From an uncultured bacterium (GTDB lineage: Bacteria; Verrucomicrobiota; Kiritimatiellia; PWTM01): a stretch of 64,000 bases of DNA. The stretch is from positions 186,001-250,000 of the forward strand of contig CALLFZ010000010.1 in assembly GCA_938010045.1 (NCBI GenBank), read 5' to 3'. Below the pieces are notes generated by a model. It searched no databases, was not told the origin of the DNA, and saw only the letters and a program-made list of their open reading frames with translations. Shown here in pieces: positions 16,563-24,748 of this stretch (its first letter is position 1; each line of letters opens with the position of its first letter). Made by a program: the position numbers and the translations under genes.

Positions 16563-19500
16563 TCCTCACCGATCTGGCGATCCGAGTCCGGGTGGCCATC
16601 GTCGCACTGTCGGTCGTGGCGGCCGGCGCGGGCGTCGTCGCCTACCTCGAACTCCCGCGCGAGGGTCCGCCGGACATCACCATCCCCCACGTGTACGTCA
16701 CCGCCATCTACGATGGCACCTCCCCGGAAGACATCGAGCGGCTGATCGCCATCCCGCTCGAAAAACGGCTCAATGGAGTGGACGGCGTCCGCTCCATCCG
16801 CTCCACGAGCAGCGACAACCTGTGCCTGTTCGACGTCGAGTTCCGCGCCGGCGACGATATCGAGACCGCGCGCCGCCGCGTGAAAGACCGGGTGGATCTT
16901 GCCCGCCCGGACCTACCGCCGGACCTCGACGAGCCGATCGTCGAGGCACTCAACTTCAGCACCGATGTGCCCGTATTCACGCTCGCCCTCGCCTCTCCCG
17001 GCGGCGCGGAACGACTGCGCCATGTCGCCGAGCGGCTCGAAGACCACATCGAACAGGTCCCCGGGGTTCGTGACGCCGTCGTCGCCGGGCTGCCCGCGCG
17101 CGAGCTTCGCGTGATCCCGGATCCCGCCCGGATGGCCGCCCTCGGCGTGCCCCTTGCCCAACTGCTTCGCCGCATCCACGAGGAAAACGCGACGATCACG
17201 GCGGGCCATCTCGAGCTCGGCCGATCGAAACTTCAAGTGCGCGTGCCGGCCGAGTTCGATCGCGCCGCCGACCTCCGCCACCTCGTCCTCGACAGCCGCG
17301 ATGGACGCACCGTGTACCTCTCGGACGTGGCGGATGTCGAGGACACCACGAAGGACGCCGACTCGATCTCGCGCCTCGACGGCGCCCCCTGCATCGCGAT
17401 CTCCGTGACGAAACGGGCCGGTGAAAATACCGTCGCGCTCATCCGCCGGCTGCGCGCCGCCATCGAGCAGTTCTCTCTTCCCCCCGACGTGCGCCTCACG
17501 ATCGTCATGGATCAGTCCCGCGACATCGCGCGCATGCTCAGCGAGCTCGAAAACAACATCGCGACCGGCTTCCTGCTCGTCGTCGGGGTGCTCCTGGCCG
17601 CGATGGGCCTGCGCAACGCGGTGCTCGTGGGCCTCGCGATTCCGATGTCCATGCTGCTGACCTTTGTCCTACTGCGCGCGGTCGGTATGACGCTGAACAT
17701 GATGGTGCTCTTCAGCCTGGTGCTCGTCGTCGGGATGCTCGTGGACACCGCGATCGTAATCGTCGAAAACATCTACCGCCTTCGCACGCAGGGCATGACG
17801 CGCCACGACGCCGCGCGGCAGGGCGCATCGGAGGTCGCCTGGCCGGTCATCACTTCAACGCTCACCACCGTACTCGCGTTCGTGCCGCTGCTGTTCTGGC
17901 CCGACATCATGGGGCAGTTTATGGGCTTCCTGCCCCGTACCGTGATGATTGCGCTGGGCTGCTCGTTGTTTGTCGGCCTCATCGTCAACCCCTCGATCGC
18001 GTCGTTCGTGATCCACGCCCGACCGCGCCATCGCCGCGAGCCGCCTCATCCGTTTCTTCGCGCGTACGAAAGAGTGCTGCGGGCGATGCTGCGGTCACCC
18101 GGCGCGACCGTCACGATCGGGCTGCTCCTGCTCGTGCTCTCGTTCATCGTGTACGCGCGACTGGACCGCGGCGTCGAACTATTCCCGTCGGTTGAACCGC
18201 GAAACGCGCAGATCTTCATTCGATTTCCGCAGGGGACGGCGATCGGCCGCACGGACGAAGCGGCCCGCCGAATCGAGGCGCTTCTGCGCGACGAGGACAT
18301 CCGGTTCGTGCTCACCACCGTCGGAGAGGCCGCCGGCGCTGATGCCTTGTTCGGCCTCGGCGCCGGCGGCCCCCACCTCGCGCGCATCCACATCGAGTTC
18401 CGCGACATCGAAGAGCGCCGCGGCAGCACACTCGACTTTCTCCGGCGGCTGCGCGACGCGCTGCCGTCCCTGCCCGGCGCGGACATCGTGATCGAACGAG
18501 AACGCATGGGCCCGCCCACCGGCGCGCCCGTCGAGATCGAGATCGCGGGCGACGACTTCGAAACGCTGCGGCGCGCGGCCGCGCAGGTTGCGGCCTCGAT
18601 CGCCGACATTCCTGGCCTCGTGGACCTGCGCGATGACCTCGAGGACGCGCTGCCGGAAATCCGATTCCGGGTGGACCGCGACCGCGCCGCGCTCCTCGGC
18701 GCCGACACGCGCGCGATCGGCCAGTTTCTCCGCATGTCGCTCTATGGCGTCGAGGCGGGCCGATTCCGCGGCGAGCGCGAGGAGTACGACATCACCGTGC
18801 GTTGGCCGCTGCGCGGGCGCGGCTCGTTCGAGTGGTACGACCGTCTGCGGTTGCCCGCGGGACCCGGCGTGAGCATCCCGCTCTCCTCGTTGGGTCGCAT
18901 CGAGTACGGCGCTGGCCTCGGCGTCATCCACCGCAAGGACCAGCGCCGCACGGTCACGCTGAGCGGCAACGACGCGGGTCGCGGCGTCGACCGTCTGCTC
19001 GCCGACGCCCGCTCACGGGTGGCCGGGCTGGCTCTGCCGCCGGGCGTGACGGTGAGCTTCACCGGCGAAAACAAGGAAATGAAAGAGTCGGGACGATTCC
19101 TCGCGCGGGCGTTCGCGCTGGCCAGTGCGGGCATCTTCGTCGTGCTCGTGATTCAGTTCAATTCCTTGCTTCTGCCCGCGGTGATCCTCTCCTCCGTGGT
19201 ACTCTCGCTGCTCGGCGTGATGTGGGGCCTGATCCTCACCGGCATGCGGTTCGGTATCATCATGACCGGCCTCGGGGTGATCACGCTGGCGGGCGTCGTC
19301 GTGAACAATGCGATCGTTCTGGTGGACTGCATCCAGCAGTTGCGCGCCTCGGGCATGGGCACGCTCGAGGCGATCGTCGCGGCCGGTGTTCGCCGCTTCC
19401 GGCCGGTGATGCTGACCGCGATCACCACAATCCTCGGCCTCATCCCGATGGCGGTGGGATGGAGCCTCGATGTCCATCAGTGGCCCTGGCGCATAGTGTG

Positions 19501-19660
19501 CGGTGCCGAATCCAGCGCCTGGTGGGCCCCAATGGCGGTCGCGGTGATCTTCGGTCTCGCCGTCGCCACCATCCTCACGCTCGGCCTGGTGCCGGCCATG
19601 TACTTGCTCGTCGCCCGGGCGGTGGACCGCGGGCGCCGCCTCTGGTCGCCGGAACCCTGA
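16559..19660 (+). CDS. RND-family efflux pump, inner-membrane transporter
   Basis: Proton-driven AcrB/MdtB-like permease, 1033 residues, the standard length with 12 transmembrane segments and two periplasmic loops. Typical features are the N-terminal PPDITIPHVYVTAIYDG segment, EDIERLIAIPLE, the TM4 motif GMLVDTAIVIVEN and the TM10 motif GVVVNNAIVLVD. In AcrB, TM4 carries two Asp for proton relay; here only Asp396 remains and Thr397 replaces the second. TM10 has Asn916-Asn917 in the region of the AcrB lysine. A substrate cannot be named. The GTG start overlaps the adaptor stop (GTGA). MarR, channel, adaptor and pump form a self-contained operon, probably induced by ligand release of MarR. Confidence 0.92.
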   Translation: MILTDLAIRVRVAIVALSVVAAGAGVVAYLELPREGPPDITIPHVYVTAIYDGTSPEDIERLIAIPLEKRLNGVDGVRSIRSTSSDNLCLFDVEFRAGDDIETARRRVKDRVDLARPDLPPDLDEPIVEALNFSTDVPVFTLALASPGGAERLRHVAERLEDHIEQVPGVRDAVVAGLPARELRVIPDPARMAALGVPLAQLLRRIHEENATITAGHLELGRSKLQVRVPAEFDRAADLRHLVLDSRDGRTVYLSDVADVEDTTKDADSISRLDGAPCIAISVTKRAGENTVALIRRLRAAIEQFSLPPDVRLTIVMDQSRDIARMLSELENNIATGFLLVVGVLLAAMGLRNAVLVGLAIPMSMLLTFVLLRAVGMTLNMMVLFSLVLVVGMLVDTAIVIVENIYRLRTQGMTRHDAARQGASEVAWPVITSTLTTVLAFVPLLFWPDIMGQFMGFLPRTVMIALGCSLFVGLIVNPSIASFVIHARPRHRREPPHPFLRAYERVLRAMLRSPGATVTIGLLLLVLSFIVYARLDRGVELFPSVEPRNAQIFIRFPQGTAIGRTDEAARRIEALLRDEDIRFVLTTVGEAAGADALFGLGAGGPHLARIHIEFRDIEERRGSTLDFLRRLRDALPSLPGADIVIERERMGPPTGAPVEIEIAGDDFETLRRAAAQVAASIADIPGLVDLRDDLEDALPEIRFRVDRDRAALLGADTRAIGQFLRMSLYGVEAGRFRGEREEYDITVRWPLRGRGSFEWYDRLRLPAGPGVSIPLSSLGRIEYGAGLGVIHRKDQRRTVTLSGNDAGRGVDRLLADARSRVAGLALPPGVTVSFTGENKEMKESGRFLARAFALASAGIFVVLVIQFNSLLLPAVILSSVVLSLLGVMWGLILTGMRFGIIMTGLGVITLAGVVVNNAIVLVDCIQQLRASGMGTLEAIVAAGVRRFRPVMLTAITTILGLIPMAVGWSLDVHQWPWRIVCGAESSAWWAPMAVAVIFGLAVATILTLGLVPAMYLLVARAVDRGRRLWSPEP

Positions 19661-20811
19661 CCTCCTCGCTCAACGCCGTGCGAGGACGGCGCAGTGTGGC
19701 CCTGACGTGCCCCCACGCCCTCGCCGATCTCGCCATCTGCTGAGCGGACCTCCCGCCGCATCGTCCGGCGCTGCTCGCGGCCGTCTCGAAATCGGACGCA
19801 CTTTGCCTCCTCCGCGGTCTCCCCCGCCACCACCGCCGGCCTCCCGAGCGTCCCCACCAACCGCTCAGCAACTCCCACCAGTCACGGTTGGAGCTGACCG
19901 TCACGAACTGCACGACGGCCCGCCTCTGCTCGTCTTCCAGGGATCCCTGGCGGCCAGGGGACGCCTCCCAGGACTTGGTTCACCCCGCAGGCACGAGAAG
20001 CCGTTGCCGCCCACGCCACCGCGGCAGCGTGGGCAGCTCCTTCACCAAGGGCGGCTGGTTCTTCTGTGAGATCGAAACGGGTTGAGCCAGCGCCGAGCTT
20101 TTCGACGACCCGCGCGACATCCACGAGATGGATGCACTCGCCAAGGTGGTCAGGCTCGACCGCGACGCGGTGCGGCGAGCGAACGTCGTCCCCGATTCGT
20201 TCGATTCCCGAGGTTTCGCGCTCATGGGTCCCGCCGTGAACAACGGACGCATCGATCATTCGCCGATCGCCGAGCTCGTCCGCCGCGTCACGGACCGGAC
20301 CTCCTCGCCCAACGAGGCCGTCAAGATCCTGAGGCGTGGCCCGCGGGCTTGCCAGGACGACGACGCGATCGCGAATGCTCAGCCCCGCTCTGCGGTCGCC
20401 ACCCTCGCAATGCGCGATACATTCGACATAGTCGCACCCAACGCGGCCCCTCCCTCTCCACGATCCGATGCCCGACACCGTGCGGCTGGCCGTCGGCACA
20501 TGCGATGAGGCGCTCGTGCGGCCCACTTGCGCGAAACCGTCGACGCTGTCGACGCGGACCGCGCACGACGCGATGAGACGGCCGGTGGCCACGGACTCGA
20601 GCAACCCGTCCGTCCGGTTCGCACCAGACACCCTAGACCTCGGGGTGGGGAACTCGGAGAGCCGGCAGATGGCGAGCAGCTCCCAGCACCTGCGATTCCA
20701 CCTGCTCGAATTGCGCAGCAGCGCGATGTACGGCGATCCTCTCCAGCGACATTCCTGCTGAATCCGAACTGCCACACCGCTCGCTCGCCCGCCGCGACAC
20801 GAGGCTTCCGC
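19661..20811 (+). other. Long stretch without an intact gene
   Basis: No intact, recognisable gene is seen between the RND pump and the permease. Short plus-strand open stretches retain protein-like composition, for example one beginning at 20128 (MDALAKVVRLDRDAV) and one ending near 20760 with HLRFHLLELRSSAMYGDP, but they lie in different frames and are broken by stops. This suggests a decayed gene on the plus strand. I could not name its family. A weak 6-bp hairpin lies at 19674-19691 just after the pump gene, with no T-tract. Confidence 0.45.
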
Positions 20812-20839
20812 TTGACATTCACGGACTCCGCGCGATGTT
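20812..20839 (+). promoter_or_regulatory. Predicted promoter of the permease gene
   Basis: Consensus TTGACA (20812-20817), 16 bases, GATGTT (20834-20839). Seven bases separate this from the ATG at 20847, which supports the second Met as the true start and a leaderless transcript. Confidence 0.45.
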
Positions 20840-20846
20840 CGCCCAT

Positions 20847-21851
20847 ATGGAAACAGCCATCCAACTCGCAGTTCGATGGGCTCAGGGCACATGGGACGTC
20901 GCGGCGCAGATGGCACCCTACCTGCTCTTCGGGTTCGCCGCGGCGGGCGTCCTTCACGTCGCGATCCCGACCACATGGGTCGCCCGGCACTTGGGTGGAG
21001 GCGGGTGGCCCCCGGTCGTGAAGGCCGCCCTGGTGGGGGTGCCGCTGCCGCTGTGCTCATGCGGTGTCATCCCCGTCGCGACGTCGTTGCGTCGGCAAGG
21101 CGCCTCGCGCGGCGCCGTTGCGGCGTTTCTCATGTCCACGCCCCAGACCGGCGTCGACAGCATCCTTGTCACGTGGGGCTTGCTGGGGCCGGTGATCGCG
21201 ATCGTCCGCCCAATCGCCGCATTCCTGTCCGGCGTGCTGGTCGGTCTAGTGGTGGGGTTTAAGCCTGCGCCGCCCCCCGATCCCGGCGAAGCGTCGTCGA
21301 ACGCCCCCCCCTCGACGCAGCCGCCCCGCTGGCAGCGCGCTCTGCGCCATGGTTTGATCACCCTGCCGCGCGACATCGGTCGCGAACTGATCGTGGGGCT
21401 GGTCATCGCCGGACTGTTCGGCGCGATCATCCCGCCGAATCTCTTCGCCGACCGCATTCCTGCGGGCTGGCCCTCCATGTTGCTCATGCTCGCCGTCGGT
21501 ATCCCGATTTATGTGTGCTCGACGGCCTCGGTCCCGATCGCGTTGGGCCTCATTCGCGCGGGCATTTCACCCGGCGCCGCGATGGTCTTCCTGATCACCG
21601 GGCCCGCCACCAATGCGGCGACCCTCACGACGCTCGGCCGCATCCTCGGCCCCCGCTCGACGGTGGCGTATCTCGCCAGCCTCGTCCTCACCGCGCTGGC
21701 CACCGGTGCGGTGCTCGATCTCTGGGTGCTGCCCGCCTTTCCAGACGCGGCGCCCGCCTGTCATGCTGTCGAGATCACAACGGTTCACCGAGTGCTGGCG
21801 ATGGTGTTGCTGGGCCTGCTCGTCGCCGGTTGGCGCCACCGCAAAACGTGA
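20847..21851 (+). CDS. SO_0444/ArsP-type permease (metal or metalloid efflux)
   Basis: A 334-residue integral membrane protein of the DUF318/ArsP_1 permease superfamily, with eight or more hydrophobic segments in two repeated halves. Each half carries a signature: PLCSCGVIPVA near residue 70 and IYVCSTASVPIALG near residue 222, followed by GPATNAATL. These Cys-containing motifs match the SO_0444 family of putative Cu/Zn efflux transporters and the related organoarsenical permease ArsP. The central cytoplasmic loop is Pro-rich. I start at the second Met (METAIQLAVRW) because family members begin this way and the promoter leaves no room for the first Met at 20835. No metal regulator is adjacent. 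Confidence 0.8.
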   Translation: METAIQLAVRWAQGTWDVAAQMAPYLLFGFAAAGVLHVAIPTTWVARHLGGGGWPPVVKAALVGVPLPLCSCGVIPVATSLRRQGASRGAVAAFLMSTPQTGVDSILVTWGLLGPVIAIVRPIAAFLSGVLVGLVVGFKPAPPPDPGEASSNAPPSTQPPRWQRALRHGLITLPRDIGRELIVGLVIAGLFGAIIPPNLFADRIPAGWPSMLLMLAVGIPIYVCSTASVPIALGLIRAGISPGAAMVFLITGPATNAATLTTLGRILGPRSTVAYLASLVLTALATGAVLDLWVLPAFPDAAPACHAVEITTVHRVLAMVLLGLLVAGWRHRKT

Positions 21852-22065
21852 CCGCGAGTCGGCGCTGGTCAGGTCCTGCCCCAGCGAGCCGCCGCCGCAC
21901 TCGCGACCGCCCCGGCGCAGAGCCGCCCCCCCTCCGCCGCCCTGCCGCAACAACGATTGGCCGCGGCTCCCTCTGCGGTCCAAGCCGTCTGTCGCGCACA
22001 CCCCTCACGCCCTCGTGATCCGACACCATCCTCATCGCCGTCTCCGACAATGGGATACCGGCAGA

Positions 22066-23260
22066 ATGCAACGTCGCGACCTTCTGAACGCCAGCTTCGC
22101 AGGGCTGTCCAGCGCAGCCGCACAGGCCGTCGAGGCCATCGCCGATGCCACAGCCGCCCCCGACGGCGACCCTCCGCGATTCGGCGACGCCCCCGACGGG
22201 TTCGTCGAACGTCAGTTTGGCCGTCTCTTTTCATCCACGTCGGGCATCAACTCGGTCGCGAGATAACACGCACAACCCATGGGTGGCACCTCTGCCGCGC
22301 CGAATCCCATCATTTCGTGGGGGCGCTTCGCACGGAACGGTTCCCCCCCACGGGTGGCTCGACCTGACCGCTGAAGCGCACAGGGACCACCCCGCCGTCA
22401 CCATGCCGCATGTTGACGGCTTCCGCATGGGGGACTTTGCTCTTCCCGTCCTCACAATGACCCACACCCGCGCCGCCCGCGCCCCCCTGCGCGACTTGGC
22501 CAACGACGGCCACCGGCGCTCGGTGCCGCTGTGCCTCTACTACCCCTGCGCCGACATAAGCCCACCGAACTACGCGAGCGCCGGCCGCCGGTGTGAACTG
22601 CCCACCCCAACCCCGGCGACGCGCCCCATCTCGAACGGCACCGCGAATACCTCCGCAGGCAGACGCGCGAACTGCGCACGAGCTACGGCCCCGTACACAG
22701 CGTCCGCGGATATGCCAACGTGCCTCGATATCGCGGCCCGACCAATCAACGAGCCGTCCTCGACCCTTGCCCCAAGGCCTGCGATTCAGTCGGCCGTGAA
22801 AGCGGAGGCTGACGAGAGGATGAGCACGTTTTCCCCGAAACCGACCTTATCCGCTTCCTTTTCCTTCACTCCGTCGTTAACCGCGGAGGCAACTCATTCT
22901 CAACGTCGGCCCCAAGCCCGAGGGCATCATTCCCGACGCCCACGCCGCCCGTCTTCGTCGCATCGGCGGCTGGCGGCGGACGGTACGAGCTGCGGTGTGG
23001 AACGCGCCCCCGCTCGGATGGACCGGATCGCCGAACGTTCTGACCACGGTCGTGCTGGCTCCGCCAACCCAGCTCCCGCGCCGCGCCCGCCTCCTCGACA
23101 CCGGCGCCGATCTGCCAGCGACACTGGTACGGATCCCAAGCCGTTTTCCAGGTCCACCCTCGAACGTTGAGAGCATCCGCGGACGGCCAGCCGATCGCAC
23201 CTCTTCCGCCCGCGGGGTCATCCAGCTCGACTCCGAGCTCGACCTGCCCACCCGCCCCCC
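22066..23260 (+). pseudogene. Frameshifted GH29 alpha-L-fucosidase-like gene
   Basis: Homology-like pieces occur in the right order but in three frames. First (22066-22266): a Tat-like MQRRDLL start, then FVERQFGRLF and GINSVAR, like the RFGLFIHWG region. Second, in another frame (about 22390-22600): HVDGF, then PLCLYYPCADISPPNY, like KHHDGF and LYYS...HHPDY. Third (22609-22818): APHLERHREYLRRQTREL, then SYGPVH and ANVPRYRGPTN, like the segment holding the nucleophile; the expected WFD is degraded. Fourth: DLIRFLFLHSVVNRGGN, then a shift into LILNVGPKPEGIIPDAHAAR, a hallmark of GH29 C-termini. Stops and at least three frame changes make a functional enzyme unlikely. The end is approximate. 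Confidence 0.7.
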
Positions 23261-23318
23261 GGCTGCGGCCCTCTTGCCCGCCACCGACTGTGGGGGATAC
23301 TCTCCAAGTTCACGGAGC

Positions 23319-24062
23319 ATGAGTGATCTGAGGGGCCAAACGGTTCTGGTGACCGGGGGTGCCGTGCGCATCGGGCGCGCGATCTGCGAGGCGCTCGCCC
23401 GCGCAGGCATGCGCGTCGTGATCCACCACCGCGCGTCGTCGGGAGCGGCCAGCGAACTCGCCGGCCGACTCCGAGAACTCGGCGCCGACGCGTGGACCGT
23501 CTCGGCGGACCTCTCCGACCCCGCTTCGGCCGACGCGCTGATTGCCCGGGCGCTCGAGGTCGCCGAAACGTTGCATGCTCTCGTCAACAACGCCGCCGTG
23601 TTCCACAAACACGGGTGGGGCGACATCACCGCCGACGCGCTCGACTCGGAACTACGCGTCAACCTGTGCGCGCCGATTCTTCTAATGCAATCCTTCGCGC
23701 GTCGTGTTCGCGCCGGCACCATCGTGAATCTGCTCGACCGCCGAATCGCCGGAATCGACCCCTCGTGCGTCCCCTACGAGCTCTCCAAAAAGGCGCTCGC
23801 CGCCGCCACGCGGTCGGCTGCGCTCGCGTGGGCGCCCGCCATCCGCGTCAACGCTGTCGCGCCGGGTGCGGTGCTGCCGCCGCCGGGAGAGGGCGAACGA
23901 TACCTGCGCGACCGCGCGGGACGCATACCGCTGGGCGGTCCCATCCCGCCGGACGCGGTCGCCGAGGCGGTTCTCTTCCTCCTGCGGGCCCGTCACATCA
24001 CCGGGCAGGTGCTGCTGGTGGACGGCGGCCAGCATCTCCTCGGCTCCGAAGCCGAGACGTGA
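23319..24062 (+). CDS. Pteridine-reductase-like short-chain dehydrogenase
   Basis: A 247-residue SDR. The NAD(P)-binding motif is TGGAVRIGRAI (near residues 13-23), and NNAAV follows after about 90 residues. The active site has Tyr-x3-Lys in YELSKKAL and, in place of the usual catalytic Ser, an Asp in IVNLLDRR, the arrangement of pteridine reductase PTR1 and FolM dihydromonapterin reductase. It ends with the standard ITGQVLLVDGGQHL. A reductase of pterins or a related small carbonyl compound is therefore likely; the substrate is uncertain. GGAG lies 5 bases before the ATG and a TTGCCC-16-GATACT promoter is possible upstream. The Mut7-C gene starts 4 bases after the stop. Confidence 0.8.
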   Translation: MSDLRGQTVLVTGGAVRIGRAICEALARAGMRVVIHHRASSGAASELAGRLRELGADAWTVSADLSDPASADALIARALEVAETLHALVNNAAVFHKHGWGDITADALDSELRVNLCAPILLMQSFARRVRAGTIVNLLDRRIAGIDPSCVPYELSKKALAAATRSAALAWAPAIRVNAVAPGAVLPPPGEGERYLRDRAGRIPLGGPIPPDAVAEAVLFLLRARHITGQVLLVDGGQHLLGSEAET

Positions 24063-24066
24063 GGCC

Positions 24067-24576
24067 ATGACCACGACGTCCGATGCGGCGTCTCCCCCCC
24101 CAGAGGCCGCGCCGCGACCCACCTTCGCCCTCGATCACATGCTGATCCGTCTGGGGCGCTGGCTGAGACTGTGCGGGTACGACGCCGAATGGGATCCAAC
24201 GCTCGATACGCGCGCGATCATCCGCCGGGCCAACGCGGAGGGCAGGATCTTCCTCACTTGCAACACGCACATTCCGCACAATTTTCCTGCCCCCTCGGCA
24301 TGGCTCCGGCTGAGGACAACCACGCCAATCGCGCAGTTTCACGAACTCGTGGCACGCCTCGGCCTCGATCCCGCACGCCAGGCCTTCAGCCGATGTGTGC
24401 GATGCAACGAGCCGCTCGTACCGCTGGCGCCCTCTGCAGAAACCTTCGCCTCGCTTCCGCCGCGCGTCCGTGCTCGCCGACCTCCCCTCTGGCGCTGCCC
24501 TGCCTGCGGCCGGCTGTACTGGCGCGGCACCCATGTGGACCGCACGGGCCGCATGCTCGGCCTTCGAGACGTCTGA
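24067..24576 (+). CDS. Mut7-C RNase domain protein
   Basis: A 169-residue protein of the Mut7-C family, a PIN-like fold followed by a zinc ribbon. DHMLIRLGRWLRLCGYD (23-39) holds the first conserved Asp. The zinc ribbon is Cys110-x2-Cys113 (CVRCN) and Cys144-x2-Cys147 (CPACG), followed by RLYWRGTH. The usual Asp of the ILLTRD segment is not visible: the equivalent reads FLTCNTHIPHN, so catalysis may differ. It starts 4 bases after the SDR stop, in the same transcription unit. Confidence 0.82.
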   Translation: MTTTSDAASPPPEAAPRPTFALDHMLIRLGRWLRLCGYDAEWDPTLDTRAIIRRANAEGRIFLTCNTHIPHNFPAPSAWLRLRTTTPIAQFHELVARLGLDPARQAFSRCVRCNEPLVPLAPSAETFASLPPRVRARRPPLWRCPACGRLYWRGTHVDRTGRMLGLRDV

Positions 24577-24661
24577 AGCACGGGGGACGTCGTTCGCGAG
24601 TTGTTCTCTGCCCGCCATGCCGCCGGCCCGTCGGCGCCGGGGCTGGCCGCTCGACGCCACG

Positions 24662-24706
24662 TCCAATCGTTGGACACATCCGGCGTTGGCGTGTCCAAAC
24701 CTTGGA
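24662..24706. repeat. Paired TCCAA-N3-TTGGA dyads, second locus
   Basis: GTCCAATCGTTGGAC (24661-24675) and GTCCAAACCTTGGAC (24693-24707) have centres at 24668 and 24700, exactly 32 bp apart as in the pair at 8857-8901. They lie between two convergent genes, the Mut7-C protein and the NAGS-like protein. No T-tract follows, so they are not obvious terminators. Confidence 0.85.
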
Positions 24707-24748
24707 CCGACCCGGTGGACGGGTGGACTGCCCGAGGACACGCCGCGC

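Noticed and set aside
19882..21060. A 392-codon minus-strand open frame
   Set aside because: It overlaps the start of the permease gene and reads like the complement of plus-strand remnants; no family features.
22145..23170. A 341-codon plus-strand open frame as an intact gene
   Set aside because: Only part of it shows GH29-like sequence; the remaining landmarks lie in other frames, so it is part of a pseudogene.
23674..24062. Possible fusion of the fucosidase remnant with the SDR, because the frame is open from 22995
   Set aside because: The SDR has its own ATG with GGAG at 23319 and a standard N-terminus; the open frame upstream is fortuitous.
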